Counted from the stretch's first letter, positions 24,537 to 33,315 are shown. The stretch is 64,000 nucleotides of DNA from JBNFVY01 sp049943335 (GCF_049943335.1 NZ_JBNFVY010000001.1:372001-436000), one strand, 5' to 3'. Notes: generated from the letters alone by a model not told the origin. Program-made: numbers and translations.

Positions 24537-25634
24537 TCAGAGCGCGGATGTGACCTGCAACAGCAACAGGCCCGAGCGCCGCTCGTCGGACAGGACCGTG
24601 TCGTCATCAATCAGCGCTTGCAGAAACGAGATCGCCGTCGGAGACGTCATCGCGGTCAGGTGGTTGCGCGGATCGCCTCCGGGGGCATCAGACAAATCGA
24701 TCACGACGATGTCCAGGCTTTCCAACTTCTCGATATCGCTGCCTTCGCCCAGACGGGCCTGGCCGCCGGCCAGACGTTGAGACAGGTGCAAAAGACGGTC
24801 TTTTTGCGAAACAACGATAATCGTTTCTGACGGAAGTGTGCCGCGCGGCGCGATCTGGGACAAAAAGACATCCATCCCGATGTCCGGTGAAATAAGGACC
24901 ATGCCGGCCAGCCTTTGGGCAAGCGTGTTCCCGGTCAGCGCAGCTTGTCGCATGACCTCCATCACAAGCAAGGCGCCCATGGAATGGGCCGCGACAAGGA
25001 CACGGTTCGGAAATCGTGTGGACAGTCGGTCGAGAAAGCGCAGAAGACCATCGCGCGAGATCAGGACATTGTCCCGGTCCGCCACATATCCCAGCGGCTT
25101 TCCATCCGAGGGCCAGACATAGGTGATCTGGGGTGACGCCAGCCCATAGTCAAAAGCGATCTGCGCATGCCGGTAGAGCGCCTCTGAGTAGCTGTTGTTA
25201 TAGCCATGAACAAACACGCCAATTTCGTCTTCTGGCCCCAGCCGCGCGGCGATTTCTTCGAACATTCGCTCTTCGGCCTCAAGGTTGACCAGATCGGCAA
25301 TGCCAAAACTGGTGCCAGGGTCGCCTTTGACCGTTGGCCATTCCACCTGTCCGACGCGATGGCTCGGCGGGATCGCGACCTCATAGCGCGCGAAAGAAGA
25401 GATCGATTCGAACCTGTCACGATAGTCAGGCGCGACCAAGGCCCGTGCAGACGGTTCCACCGAAACGGCCCAGAGCGTTTGGGTCATGCCGTTGCCAAGG
25501 TCGGGCGTCGCGACGAGAAGCCCACGGGGCGTACACGATGCCAGCAAAGACCCACCAAGCCCACCAAGCAATGCGCGGCGGGTCAGACCGCTGGGACTTG
25601 GGGCCATCTCAACCATTTCGTCTGTCGATTGCAT
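24537..25634 (-). CDS. DUF900-type alpha/beta hydrolase, exported lipoprotein
   Basis: A 365-residue protein. The N-terminus TRRALLGGLGGSLLASC combines a twin-arginine-like n-region with a lipobox (LLASC), so it is probably a membrane-anchored lipoprotein. The hydrolase core has VFVHGYNNSY (oxyanion region), the nucleophile elbow AAHSMGALL, an aspartate in VVSQKDR and a histidine near the C-terminus (DPRNHLTAM). DUF900 proteins are uncharacterised esterase/lipase-like enzymes. It lies between the phasin and phaB genes on the same strand. A link to polymer or lipid turnover is possible but unproven. Confidence 0.75.
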   Translation of the reverse strand: MQSTDEMVEMAPSPSGLTRRALLGGLGGSLLASCTPRGLLVATPDLGNGMTQTLWAVSVEPSARALVAPDYRDRFESISSFARYEVAIPPSHRVGQVEWPTVKGDPGTSFGIADLVNLEAEERMFEEIAARLGPEDEIGVFVHGYNNSYSEALYRHAQIAFDYGLASPQITYVWPSDGKPLGYVADRDNVLISRDGLLRFLDRLSTRFPNRVLVAAHSMGALLVMEVMRQAALTGNTLAQRLAGMVLISPDIGMDVFLSQIAPRGTLPSETIIVVSQKDRLLHLSQRLAGGQARLGEGSDIEKLESLDIVVIDLSDAPGGDPRNHLTAMTSPTAISFLQALIDDDTVLSDERRSGLLLLQVTSAL

Positions 25635-25653
25635 TGGGAAACGTCACAGCCTG

Positions 25654-25968
25654 TCACTCCGTCGCCGATGCCGCTGTTGCAGGCAAAGACGCATTTATGG
25701 CACACCCGCGCCCCTTTGCAACTTGCAAAGACAGCCAACCAGCCGCGGATTGCTGCACCGCCTGCGCGCGGAGCGCGTCACCAGCAGAGGCTTTGCCTGC
25801 GACAAGTGCCGCCGGCTGGCCGCCGATTGTTGCGGTGGTGTCGCCCCACGAAGGCGGGGCGATTTCCACCCCGGCGCCATTGGTGCAAGCGGTGAAGCGC
25901 GGTTCAGCGGCGCCGTTTGCGGCCGGATATCTGAGAACGGCGCTCCGCGTCAGTTCCTTGTCCCTCAT
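25654..25968 (-). CDS. Doubtful small ORF between the DUF900 hydrolase and phaB
   Basis: 104 codons, Ala-rich (ending LPATAASATE), with no ribosome binding site and no family I recognise. A competing frame is open on the other strand. It fills the 360-bp gap between DUF900 and phaB. It could be a lineage-specific small protein or noncoding sequence; I lean to noncoding. Confidence 0.2.
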   Translation of the reverse strand: MRDKELTRSAVLRYPAANGAAEPRFTACTNGAGVEIAPPSWGDTTATIGGQPAALVAGKASAGDALRAQAVQQSAAGWLSLQVAKGRGCAINASLPATAASATE

Positions 25969-25994
25969 TTGGCGCCGCTTTTGCTTTCGCCGCT

Positions 25995-26717
25995 TTAGGC
26001 CATATAGCTGCCGCCGTTCACGTTCAGCGTTGCGCCCGTGATAAAATCGGCATCCTCACTGACAAGAAAGGCAACCGCGCGCGCGATATCGGGCGGCTGG
26101 CCAAGACGGCCCACCGGCGTTGCGTCGATGATCTGCTGCACGATGTCCTTTGGCACGGCGGCCACCATGGCGGTGTCACAATAGCCGGGCGCGATGGCAT
26201 TGACCGTGATGCCCTTGGCCGCAGATTCTAACGCAAGTGCCTTGGTGAACCCGATGATCCCGGCCTTGGCGGCCGAATAGTTCGTTTGACCGAACTGCCC
26301 TTTTTCACCGTTGATCGAGGAAATGCTGACAATGCGCCCGAACCCGCGTTCACGCATTCCCGGCACGATGGCGTGGCACATGTTGAACACCGATCCAAGG
26401 TTGGTGTTGATCACCGCGCTCCATTGTTCATGCGTCATGTGGTGCAGGGTGGCGTCGCGGATGATGCCGGCGTTGTTGACAAGCACATCAATTGGCCCAA
26501 CCTCTTTCTCAACCCGCGCCACGCCCTCGGCGCAGGCTGCGAAATCCGACACGTCCCATTGGAATGCGGCGATCCCGGTTTCGGCGGTGAACGCCTTGGC
26601 CGTGTCATGTCCGCCAAAGTAATTGACCGCGACCTCAAACCCCCGATCCTTGAGCGTTCTTGCGGTTTCCGCGCCCAGTCCCCTGGTGCCTCCGGTGACA
26701 AGTGCGATACGTTTCAT
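25995..26717 (-). CDS. phaB: Acetoacetyl-CoA reductase
   Basis: A 240-residue short-chain dehydrogenase: cofactor motif TGGTRGLG (residues 8-15), NNAG at about 90, and the catalytic Ser-Tyr-Lys set in SISSINGEKGQFGQTNYSAAKAG. The GEKGQFGQTNYSAAKAG segment and the C-terminal GATLNVNGGSYMA are hallmarks of PhaB, which reduces acetoacetyl-CoA to (R)-3-hydroxybutyryl-CoA, usually with NADPH. It follows phaA by 40 bp. The reaction consumes reducing power, which fits a role when oxygen is low. Confidence 0.93.
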   Translation of the reverse strand: MKRIALVTGGTRGLGAETARTLKDRGFEVAVNYFGGHDTAKAFTAETGIAAFQWDVSDFAACAEGVARVEKEVGPIDVLVNNAGIIRDATLHHMTHEQWSAVINTNLGSVFNMCHAIVPGMRERGFGRIVSISSINGEKGQFGQTNYSAAKAGIIGFTKALALESAAKGITVNAIAPGYCDTAMVAAVPKDIVQQIIDATPVGRLGQPPDIARAVAFLVSEDADFITGATLNVNGGSYMA

Positions 26718-26757
26718 GCGTCAATTCTCCTGAAAATGGGTGGGGCGGACGGGCCGC

Positions 26758-27945
26758 TCAGTTGATCACTTCAAGCGCCAGCGCGATCCCCTGACCGCCC
26801 CCGATGCAGAGCGTGACAAGACCGCGCTTGATGCCGTCGCGCTTCATGGAATGGGCCAGCCGGGTGGTCAGGATTGCGCCGGTCGCCCCGATCGGATGGC
26901 CATGGGCAATTGCCCCGCCTTCCACGTTCACCACGTCCTGCGGCAGGTCCAGTTCCCGCGCCACCGCGATGGCGATGACGGCAAAGGCCTCGTTGATTTC
27001 AACCCGTTGCAGATCGCCGACGGTCCAGCCCGCACGATCCAGCGCCTGTCGCACGGCGGGCACCGGGCCAAGCCCGAACATGCCCGGCTCGACCGCGCCA
27101 ACACCATAGGACACCAGGCGGACCAGCGGCGCGGCGCCGTGTGTTTCGGCCCATCCGCGTTCGGCCACGATCATCGCGGCGCCCGCGCTGTTCAGACCGG
27201 GGGCGTTGCCCGCAGTAATGGTGCCGTCCTTGCGAAAAGCGGGCCGCAGCTTTGCCAGCGACTGCGCCGTCGTTTCGGGGCGATTGTGTTCGTCTTTCGC
27301 AAAAGCGGTCGTGCCGCCGCGCGATTTGATGTCAAACGGCGTAATCTCGTCCTCAAAGCGTCCCGCCGCCTGCGCCTCGGCAAAGCGCTGCTGCGAACGT
27401 AAGGCCCATTGATCCTGTTCCTCGCGGGTGATCTGGCATGTGTCTACCAGATCTTCGGTGTGCCAGCCGGAATGCTTGCCCGAAAAGGCGTCGTTCAGCC
27501 CGTCGCGCAGCATGCTGTCATGAATTTCGGCCGGGCCCATGCGGTAACCCCACCGCCCGCCATCCAGCAGATACGGCGCCTGATCCATGTTCTCCATACC
27601 GCCCGCCACGGCGCAGGCGATATTGCCAAGCCAGACCTCTTGTGCGGCCGAGGCGATGGCCTGCGCGCCCGAACCGCACACCCGGTTGACGGTCATGGCG
27701 GGCACATCGACGGGGATGCCGCCCCCGATAGAGGCTTGCCGGGCCGGGTTCATCCTGGCCCCGGCCTGGATGACCTGGCCCATCACGACGCCATCGATCG
27801 CCGCACTGTCGAGCCCGGCGCGCTCAAGGCACGCCCTGATCGCGGCCGCGCCCAGATCGGTGGCTGGCGTGTTCTTGAGCGTTCCGCCGTAGGTTCCGAT
27901 GGCTGTGCGCACCGGGGCGCAGAGGACGACGTCTGTGCTGGTCAT
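26758..27945 (-). CDS. phaA: Acetyl-CoA acetyltransferase (beta-ketothiolase)
   Basis: A 395-residue thiolase with the acyl-accepting cysteine in MTVNRVCGSGAQAI (about residue 90), the histidine motif GGAIAHGHPIGATG and the C-terminal base cysteine in LCIGGGQG. It condenses two acetyl-CoA to acetoacetyl-CoA for PHB synthesis. Position between phaB and a fabI remnant/phaC supports PhaA over a beta-oxidation thiolase. A second thiolase of the same class lies at 56646-57824 outside this cluster. Confidence 0.93.
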   Translation of the reverse strand: MTSTDVVLCAPVRTAIGTYGGTLKNTPATDLGAAAIRACLERAGLDSAAIDGVVMGQVIQAGARMNPARQASIGGGIPVDVPAMTVNRVCGSGAQAIASAAQEVWLGNIACAVAGGMENMDQAPYLLDGGRWGYRMGPAEIHDSMLRDGLNDAFSGKHSGWHTEDLVDTCQITREEQDQWALRSQQRFAEAQAAGRFEDEITPFDIKSRGGTTAFAKDEHNRPETTAQSLAKLRPAFRKDGTITAGNAPGLNSAGAAMIVAERGWAETHGAAPLVRLVSYGVGAVEPGMFGLGPVPAVRQALDRAGWTVGDLQRVEINEAFAVIAIAVARELDLPQDVVNVEGGAIAHGHPIGATGAILTTRLAHSMKRDGIKRGLVTLCIGGGQGIALALEVIN

Positions 27946-27963
27946 GGGGCTGATCCTTTGTTC

Positions 27964-28272
27964 TCAAATGTTCCTGTTTAATGAGGCGACGTGATGGCCG
28001 CCATCGACGTAGGTGATGTCGCCCGTAACCATGGCGGGCAGATTATTGACACGGGCGGTGGCCACTTGGCCGAAATCCCCAAGGGTCACGGGGCTTTGTT
28101 CGGGCGCGCGCCTTGGGGCGTCATCGATTCCGTCGCAAAAATGCCCATAGCCCGATCCCAAACATTGGCTGACCGGGCCATGCCGGTCGGTCTTGGGACA
28201 GAGCGCATTGGAAAGCCGATTGGCGATCCCCGAAACCAATCCGCCTTTGCCTTTGGTATGGGGGACCGTCAT
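27964..28272 (-). pseudogene. Remnant of a FabI-like enoyl-ACP reductase
   Basis: A 102-codon frame whose start (KGKGGLVSGIAN) matches the glycine-rich N-terminus of FabI and whose end (PVTLGDFGQVATARVNNLPAMVTGDITYVDGGHHV) matches the FabI C-terminus. The intervening 150 or so residues with the Tyr-x6-Lys active site are gone, and the joining segment is unrelated. FabI-like genes occur beside phaC in some Rhodobacterales. Here internal deletion has removed the catalytic centre, so the product cannot be an active reductase. Confidence 0.65.
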
Positions 28273-28278
28273 CGGATA

Positions 28279-30123
28279 TCACTCTTGAAAAACATAGGTG
28301 CCGGGGGCGTCGCACAGCGCGCGATACCCGGCGTCGCTTGCGCCCAGTGGCGGCGGGTCTGTCGGCTTGCCGGAATGCTGGGCCAGCCAATCGCTCATCG
28401 CCGGCCACCATGACCCGTCGGTGGGGTCATTCTCGGCCATCCAGCGATCCGGGCCGGTATAGGGCGCGTCCTTGGCCCGCGTCGCGATGCGGTAGTGGCG
28501 ATGGGGATGGCCGGGTTCGGACACGATGCCCGCGTTGTGCCCGCCGCTGGTCAGCACGAACGTCACATCGGTGTCCGACAGCAGGTTGAACTTGTAAACC
28601 GAACGCCACGGCGCCACGTGGTCGCGTTCGGTTCCCACCAGAAACACAGGCGCGCGAATATCAGACACCGTCACCGGTCGATCCGCCACTTTATAGCGCC
28701 CTTCCGCGAAATCGTTGTTCAGGTAAAGCCGGCGCAGGTATTGGGAATGCATCCTGTAGGGCATGCGCGTGGCATCCGCGTTCCACGCCATCAGGTCGAT
28801 CATCTGGGTGCGTTCGCCCATCAGGTAATCGTGGATCATGTAGGACCAGATCAGATCGTTTGACCGCAGCAGCTGAAACGTCCCGGCCATTTGGGTGGTG
28901 TCCAGATAGCCCTGGTTCCACATCATGTCTTCGAGAAAGGTGAGCTGGCTGTCGTTTATGAAAAGCTGCAATTCGCCGGCTTCGGTGAAATCGGTTTGCG
29001 CGGCCAACAGGGTCAGCGTCTTGAGCCGCGTGTCGCCATCGCGTGCCAACGCAGCCGCCGCAATCGACAACAGCGTCCCGCCAAGGCAATAACCGATGGC
29101 GTGCACCTGATCGCTTTGCGCAATGGCCTGCACCGCGTCCAAGGCGGCGATCACCCCGTGCGACAGGTAGTCGTCCATACCAAGATCGCGGTCCTCGGCA
29201 TCGGGGTTCATCCAGGACACCATGAACACGGTAAAGCCCTGATCGGTCAGGAATCGGACCATCGAATTGGTCTCGCTCAGATCGAGAATGTAATATTTCA
29301 TGATCCAGGCGGGCACGATCAGGATCGGCTCGGGGCGCACCTTTTTGGTCGTCGGGGCATATTGGATCAGTTCGATCAGACGGTTGCGCAAGACCACCTT
29401 GCCGGGCGTGGTGGCCAGGTTCTGGCCGACCTTGAACGCCTCGGTTCCGACGGGTTTTTGACCCGTGCTCACGCGCGTGACGTCCTCGACCATGTTCTGC
29501 CAGCCGCGCACAAGGTTCCACCCGCCGCCCTGCACCGTCTTTTGCAACACATCCGGGTTTGTCAGAATGGAATTGGACGGCGAAAAGACATCGAGGATCT
29601 GGCGCGCGACGAATTCCATCACGTTCTCGTGCTGCTTGGTCATGCCTTCGACGCCGGTCGTGGCGTTGTGCCACCATTGCTGGTTCAGCAGAAAGCCCTG
29701 ATGGATCACATTGTACGGCCATGTCTTCCAGGCCGCGCTGCGAAACCGCCTGTCCTGTGGCAAGGGTTCGATACAGGTCTGCGGGGCGTCCGGATGGATG
29801 GCGCAGGTGGCTGCAAAGCGGGCCAGTTTCCCGGATTTCTTTACCGCCTTTTCAACAAGTTGAAGTTGCTTGCCGGGCGCGGTGGCAAGGTGCAGGGCCC
29901 AGTCCGAATAAGCGGCCGCAAGCGCAATGGGCGATAGCCCCGCAGTAGACTTCGCGATCGCCGCCTTGAGCCCTTTGTCCAAGGCCTCTTCCATGGTCGT
30001 GTGTGCGTGGGGCAATGGATTGCTGCTCATTGCAGCATCGGTTGTTTGGGGCGCATATTTGGTTGCCTTTCGCGGCCCCGTTTGCGGTGAAGACTGATCG
30101 TGCCGTGTGGTGACGCCCGCCAT
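28279..30123 (-). CDS. phaC: Class I poly(3-hydroxyalkanoate) synthase
   Basis: A 614-residue polymerase. The N-terminal domain (about 1-200) and the alpha/beta hydrolase catalytic domain are complete. The lipase-like box is GYCLGG with the catalytic cysteine near residue 346, and aspartate and histidine occur in GTERDHVAPW and SGGHNAGIVSEPGHPHRHY. PWIMKYYILDL-type and WNADATRMPYRMHSQYLRRLYL segments are typical of class I enzymes. It polymerises (R)-3-hydroxyacyl-CoA onto granules. The ATG at 30123 lies 80 bp from an FNR-type site, and phaC, fabI remnant, phaA and phaB follow in order on the same strand, so the site may drive the whole cluster. Confidence 0.95.
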   Translation of the reverse strand: MAGVTTRHDQSSPQTGPRKATKYAPQTTDAAMSSNPLPHAHTTMEEALDKGLKAAIAKSTAGLSPIALAAAYSDWALHLATAPGKQLQLVEKAVKKSGKLARFAATCAIHPDAPQTCIEPLPQDRRFRSAAWKTWPYNVIHQGFLLNQQWWHNATTGVEGMTKQHENVMEFVARQILDVFSPSNSILTNPDVLQKTVQGGGWNLVRGWQNMVEDVTRVSTGQKPVGTEAFKVGQNLATTPGKVVLRNRLIELIQYAPTTKKVRPEPILIVPAWIMKYYILDLSETNSMVRFLTDQGFTVFMVSWMNPDAEDRDLGMDDYLSHGVIAALDAVQAIAQSDQVHAIGYCLGGTLLSIAAAALARDGDTRLKTLTLLAAQTDFTEAGELQLFINDSQLTFLEDMMWNQGYLDTTQMAGTFQLLRSNDLIWSYMIHDYLMGERTQMIDLMAWNADATRMPYRMHSQYLRRLYLNNDFAEGRYKVADRPVTVSDIRAPVFLVGTERDHVAPWRSVYKFNLLSDTDVTFVLTSGGHNAGIVSEPGHPHRHYRIATRAKDAPYTGPDRWMAENDPTDGSWWPAMSDWLAQHSGKPTDPPPLGASDAGYRALCDAPGTYVFQE

Positions 30124-30203
30124 CGGTTGGCCCTTCCAAAGAATCCTGAAAAGCGCGAACAGGTCGCGTTTCTTCCTTGGTACTGCAGCGCAGCATTCGA
30201 CGA

Positions 30204-30217
30204 TTGACGAACGTCAA
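30204..30217. promoter_or_regulatory. FNR/FixK-type site TTGACGAACGTCAA upstream of phaC
   Basis: TTGAC-N4-GTCAA within the longer 20-bp palindrome CGATTGACGAACGTCAATCG (30201-30220, one central mismatch pair). It ends 80 bp before the phaC ATG. Confidence 0.78.
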
Positions 30218-30537
30218 TCGCCAGGCGCGTGCAGATGTCAGATGCGATGGTCGCAACGATGCACGGGGCTTCTTACGCCAGTTGCTTCAGGGGCAGCAGC
30301 GATGGGGGCAGGGAATTGGCCGATCCTTGTGACCGCAGGTTTGGCCATGGCCAAGGCGGACGCGTCATGTCGTCATCACCAGCTTCGCCAATGCTCAGAC
30401 CGTATGCGCTCAGGGTCCGCCACAAAGGGATTCACTATGAAAACGACCAACGGCAAAAAGTGTCACCGAGACCGCCAAAAGAATGCCAGCCCCACACCAA
30501 CCCGGCCCGCGATGGTGCGCGTCGGGCGGCCCGGCGG
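30218..30537. other. Intergenic, nothing recognised
   Basis: About 320 bp between the phaC promoter and the LacI regulator stop. Frames on the plus strand have no ribosome binding sites or family features. Confidence 0.5.
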
Positions 30538-31584
30538 CTATTTCTTCAGTCGTTTCAGGGTATCGCCAAAGCTGATCTGCGGCGTCAGGACGATCTTTTC
30601 GCCGGCCGCGTTTTCGGCACCTTCTGAGACGCGTTTGGCAATGATGTCAGCTGCGGCGCGCCCGATTTCGGTCCGGCAGGCATCCATCGTGGCCAGCTGG
30701 CGCGGCAGACCATCCAGCAGTTCAACCCCGTTAAAGCCGGCCAGGCCAATCTGCCCGGGCACGTCGATGCCGTTGTCCAGGCAATATAACAATCCACCAG
30801 CGCCAATCATGTCGTTCGAATAATACAGGAAATCCAGATCCGGCGTGCGTTTCAGCATCGCTTCGGTCATTTCCCGCCCCTTGGCCAGGGCCGATCCGCC
30901 CGAGTAAAATTCTTGATCCGCGATTTCCAGGCCCGCCTTGGCAAGGCCCTGGGTGAACCCTTCGAACCGTTTGCGGGCGCGGTGATCCAAGGGCATCTTT
31001 GTGCCCAGAAAGCCGATCCGCTTGTAGCGGGCGCTGACGATTGCGCGGGCCATTTCGGCGCCCGCGCGCCGGTGGGAAATACCCACCACACTGTCGATCG
31101 CTTCGCCGTCGGTATCCATGATTTCCACCACGGGAATTCCGGCCGCGCGCAGCATCGCCTTTGATGCATCCGAATGCTCAAGCCCCGCGATGATAACGCC
31201 GGACGGGCGCCACGACAGCATTTCATACAGCACTTTTTCTTCGCGTTCAGGCTTGTAGTTTGTCACACCGACCACCGGCTGAAGCGGGCTGTCATCCAAC
31301 ACGTCCGAAATGCCCATCATGACTTCGGGAAACACCATGTTGGACAGCGACGGAATGATGACGGCCACCAGGTTGACGCGTTGCGAGGCCAAGGCCCCGG
31401 CGATCTTGTTTGGCACATAGCCCAGATCTTTGGCCGTTTCCAGAACGCGGCTGCGCGTGGCTTCGGACACTTCGCCCCGGTTGCGCAATACACGGCTGAC
31501 CGTCATTTCACTGACCCCGGACGCTTCTGACACGTCACGGAGCGTTAGGGGGCGGCGTGGCGGCGGAGTTGTTTCTTGGCTCAA
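30538..31584 (-). CDS. LacI family transcriptional regulator (GntR/IdnR-like)
   Basis: A 348-residue regulator. The helix-turn-helix and hinge helix are at the N-terminus (LTLRDVSEASGVSEMTVSRVLRNRGEVSEATRSRVLETAKDLGYVPNKIAGALASQR), followed by a type I periplasmic-binding-protein-like sensor domain. The IPSLSNMVFPEVMMGISDVL and GFNGVELLDGLPRQLATMD segments resemble gluconate-type repressors. No sugar genes are adjacent, so the target is elsewhere or it only controls itself. Two GntR-like palindromes lie just upstream. The effector is not known. Confidence 0.88.
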   Translation of the reverse strand: MSQETTPPPRRPLTLRDVSEASGVSEMTVSRVLRNRGEVSEATRSRVLETAKDLGYVPNKIAGALASQRVNLVAVIIPSLSNMVFPEVMMGISDVLDDSPLQPVVGVTNYKPEREEKVLYEMLSWRPSGVIIAGLEHSDASKAMLRAAGIPVVEIMDTDGEAIDSVVGISHRRAGAEMARAIVSARYKRIGFLGTKMPLDHRARKRFEGFTQGLAKAGLEIADQEFYSGGSALAKGREMTEAMLKRTPDLDFLYYSNDMIGAGGLLYCLDNGIDVPGQIGLAGFNGVELLDGLPRQLATMDACRTEIGRAAADIIAKRVSEGAENAAGEKIVLTPQISFGDTLKRLKK

Positions 31585-31626
31585 GTCAATGGTCCTTACG
31601 GGGGTCCCTGCGGGTCACTCAAGCCG

Positions 31627-31643
31627 ATGTTACCGCCAAACAT
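31627..31643. promoter_or_regulatory. Candidate LacI-family operator 1
   Basis: ATGTTACCGCCAAACAT is a near-palindrome with ATGTT/AACAT arms, close to the GntR-type ATGTTA-N4-TAACAT consensus, 43 bp upstream of the regulator start. It may mediate autoregulation. Confidence 0.45.
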
Positions 31644-31671
31644 TTCCTTGTCCAGCCAATAACGCCGCAAA

Positions 31672-31687
31672 ATGTTATCGCTAACGG
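31672..31687. promoter_or_regulatory. Candidate LacI-family operator 2
   Basis: ATGTTATCGCTAACGG matches ATGTTA-N4-TAACAT at all but the last two bases. It lies about 44 bp (four helical turns) from operator 1, so looping or cooperative binding is possible. Confidence 0.4.
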
Positions 31688-31830
31688 GCGCGGCCGGGGT
31701 TGGACGTTCTGTCGTTTGCCCAAGCCCGCCCCCTCGGTGGGCCAACTGCCGGGGTCAACTTGTCCGCGCCCGCTTGGATTTCCATTGGTTGCCATAGGGA
31801 CGTTTCCGGGGCAAAAAGGCGCTGGTTCAA

Positions 31831-31907
31831 GGCCCCGTGGCTCAACTGGATAGAGCAGCCCCCTCCTAAGGGGCAGGTTGTTGGTTCGAATCCAACCGGG
31901 GTCACCA
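31831..31907 (+). tRNA. tRNA-Arg (anticodon CCT)
   Basis: A 77-nt cloverleaf with encoded CCA. Acceptor stem GGCCCCG pairs with CGGGGTC, the D loop has AACTGGATA, the anticodon loop is CTCCTAA (anticodon CCT, reading AGG), and the T loop is TTCGAAT. It lies convergent to the broken antiporter gene. I see no att repeat. Confidence 0.96.
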
Positions 31908-31969
31908 AAACCGCCCGAAGTTTTGGCTTGTCTACAGGGCCGTGCGTCAAAGCGGCGAACCCTGTCCGC

Positions 31970-32676
31970 TCACGTTTCCTGTTTCTGCTCGGTGTCGATG
32001 GGCGGTATCTCGGTTCGGGCTTCCTCGGGTGCACCGCAGAGCAGATCGACAGCGCGGTCGGCGGCGTCCTGAAACGGTTCCAGCACCATGTCAGCGCCTG
32101 AGGCGAGCAAATCCTGGGTGTCAACGGAATGGTGCGATGCCACCGCCAAACGCCCCGAAAACCCGGCCATCCGCGTCAGCTGAATCAGCGTTGTGCGCGT
32201 ATCTTCATGGCTGAGACCCGAGGGATGGATCGGAATGGTCGACACGATCCAGTCGGTGCGCGCAAGCGGAAGCTCGGCCACGAATTCGGGATCGGTGGCA
32301 TCGCCGAACCGGGTTTCAAGCCCAAGCTCGCGCCAGCGCCGTATCGCCAGCGGGTTGAAATCGACCCCCAGCACCCGGATGCCCCGTTTCTTCAGCCGCA
32401 TCCCGATCGCGGTGCCAAAACGCCCCAGCCCGAATATGACAACCGTGTAGCCGTTGTCGTAATGCGCGCCGGCCTCGGGCGGCTCGCGCGGGGTGGCTTT
32501 GCGCTCGAAGATGGCCAGAAATGGCTCGAAAATCGCATAGAGTTGATGCGAATAGGTGATCATGTAGGTCGAGGCCGCGATGGTCACCAGCCCGACCATT
32601 GTGACCAGGCCAAGCGCGTCCTGTTGAACATGGCCAAGAGAAACCCCCATCGCCACAAAGATCAGTGAAAATTCGC
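31970..32676 (-). pseudogene. KefB-type cation:proton antiporter, 3' half (TrkA-N domain)
   Basis: The continuation of the gene cut by the IS1595 element. It encodes the last transmembrane helices (REFSLIFVAMGVSLGHV, then GLVTMVGLVTIAASTYMITY) and a cytosolic Rossmann TrkA-N domain (VVIFGLGRFGTAIGMRLKKRGIRVLGVDFN) that would bind NAD(H)/glutathione adducts and gate K+ or Na+ efflux. Joined at the target duplication, the two halves read ...AQISEF-SLIFVAMG..., the usual antiporter sequence, so nothing else was lost. The TTG/GTG codons now available as starts lie inside the IS end, and a functional product is very unlikely. Confidence 0.85.
32669..32676. repeat. Target site duplication, left copy
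   Basis: AAATTCGC, identical to 34567-34574 on the other side of the IS element. An 8-bp duplication is standard for the IS1595 family. Confidence 0.95.
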
Positions 32677-32700
32677 GGGGTGTATCCCCTTGACGCAAGT
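32677..32700. repeat. IS1595 left terminal inverted repeat
   Basis: 24 bp beginning GGGGTGTATCCCC, perfectly complementary in inverse to 34543-34566. Partial similarity continues inward (GAATATTTGC against GCTGAATTGC). Confidence 0.95.
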
Positions 32701-32811
32701 TGAATATTTGCTGCTTGTTAACGTGACTTCCATCAACCGTCTCGGCTTGCGCTTGACGGACCCCCCATCAAGCAGGCATAAGGGGTTCACATCAAAGAGG
32801 TCCGATTCGTC

Positions 32812-33315
32812 ATGCCGCAGACACTTCGAGATTTTATCAACGCCCGTGAAGGCGAGGTCAAAGCGCAAATCAAGGCGCTAAATGATGAGTTGCGTGAACT
32901 CCGCGCCGCTAGATCTGCCATTGACGGAGGTTCCGCACCGGGTGCGGACAGGACGACTTCAGGACGCATGACGCACCGGGATATGATTGTCGCCGTTCTT
33001 GACGAACGCCCAGAAGGCGGCACATCTGACAAGGTGATAGAGTGGATCAGGGAAAAGTTTGACACGGAAATCCCACAAGCCAGCATGTCGTCTCAATTGT
33101 CTCGGGCAAAGTCAGACGGCGCAGTGAGTCTTGATATGTCAACAAAGACCTGGCGGTCTGCAAAGCATTCTGAGGCAAGCGGTGGCCTGCCATCCGCAAC
33201 GCCTCAACACGAGAATTCAGGGTCCGCAGGCCTTGAAGAAATGAAGGCCGAAGATGCTCCCAGCATCTTCGGCCTTCGTAAACCTCAACCAAGCCCATCC
33301 AAGGCGCAGGATTAA
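32812..33315 (+). CDS. IS passenger protein: coiled coil plus winged-helix-like domain, unknown
   Basis: A 167-residue protein carried inside the IS. Residues 1-40 form a charged helix (LRDFINAREGEVKAQIKALNDELRELRAARSAI). Residues 53-115 (MTHRDMIVAVLDERPEGGTSDKVIEWIREKFDTEIPQASMSSQLSRAKSDG) look like a winged-helix DNA-binding fold of the sort that regulates or targets DNA. The tail is low-complexity Ser/Pro-rich and encodes a perfect hairpin. I do not recognise a named family. It may be a cargo regulator, an accessory transposition factor, or a gene gained by the element. Confidence 0.6.
   Translation: MPQTLRDFINAREGEVKAQIKALNDELRELRAARSAIDGGSAPGADRTTSGRMTHRDMIVAVLDERPEGGTSDKVIEWIREKFDTEIPQASMSSQLSRAKSDGAVSLDMSTKTWRSAKHSEASGGLPSATPQHENSGSAGLEEMKAEDAPSIFGLRKPQPSPSKAQD
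33243..33277. repeat. Perfect 16-bp hairpin inside the passenger ORF
   Basis: GAAGGCCGAAGATGCT (33243-33258), a CCC loop, then its exact complement (33262-33277). No T-run follows on the plus strand. It could be a bidirectional terminator or a folding signal for transcripts entering from the host gene. Confidence 0.8.

Noticed and set aside
31831..31907. tRNA-Arg as attachment site of an integrated island
   Set aside because: No duplicated tRNA 3' end and no integrase in the window. The nearby IS1595 uses random 8-bp targets.
32690..32704. TTGACGCAAGTTGAA at the IS left end as another FNR-type site
   Set aside because: The right arm is GTTGA, not GTCAA, and the sequence belongs to the terminal inverted repeat of the IS.
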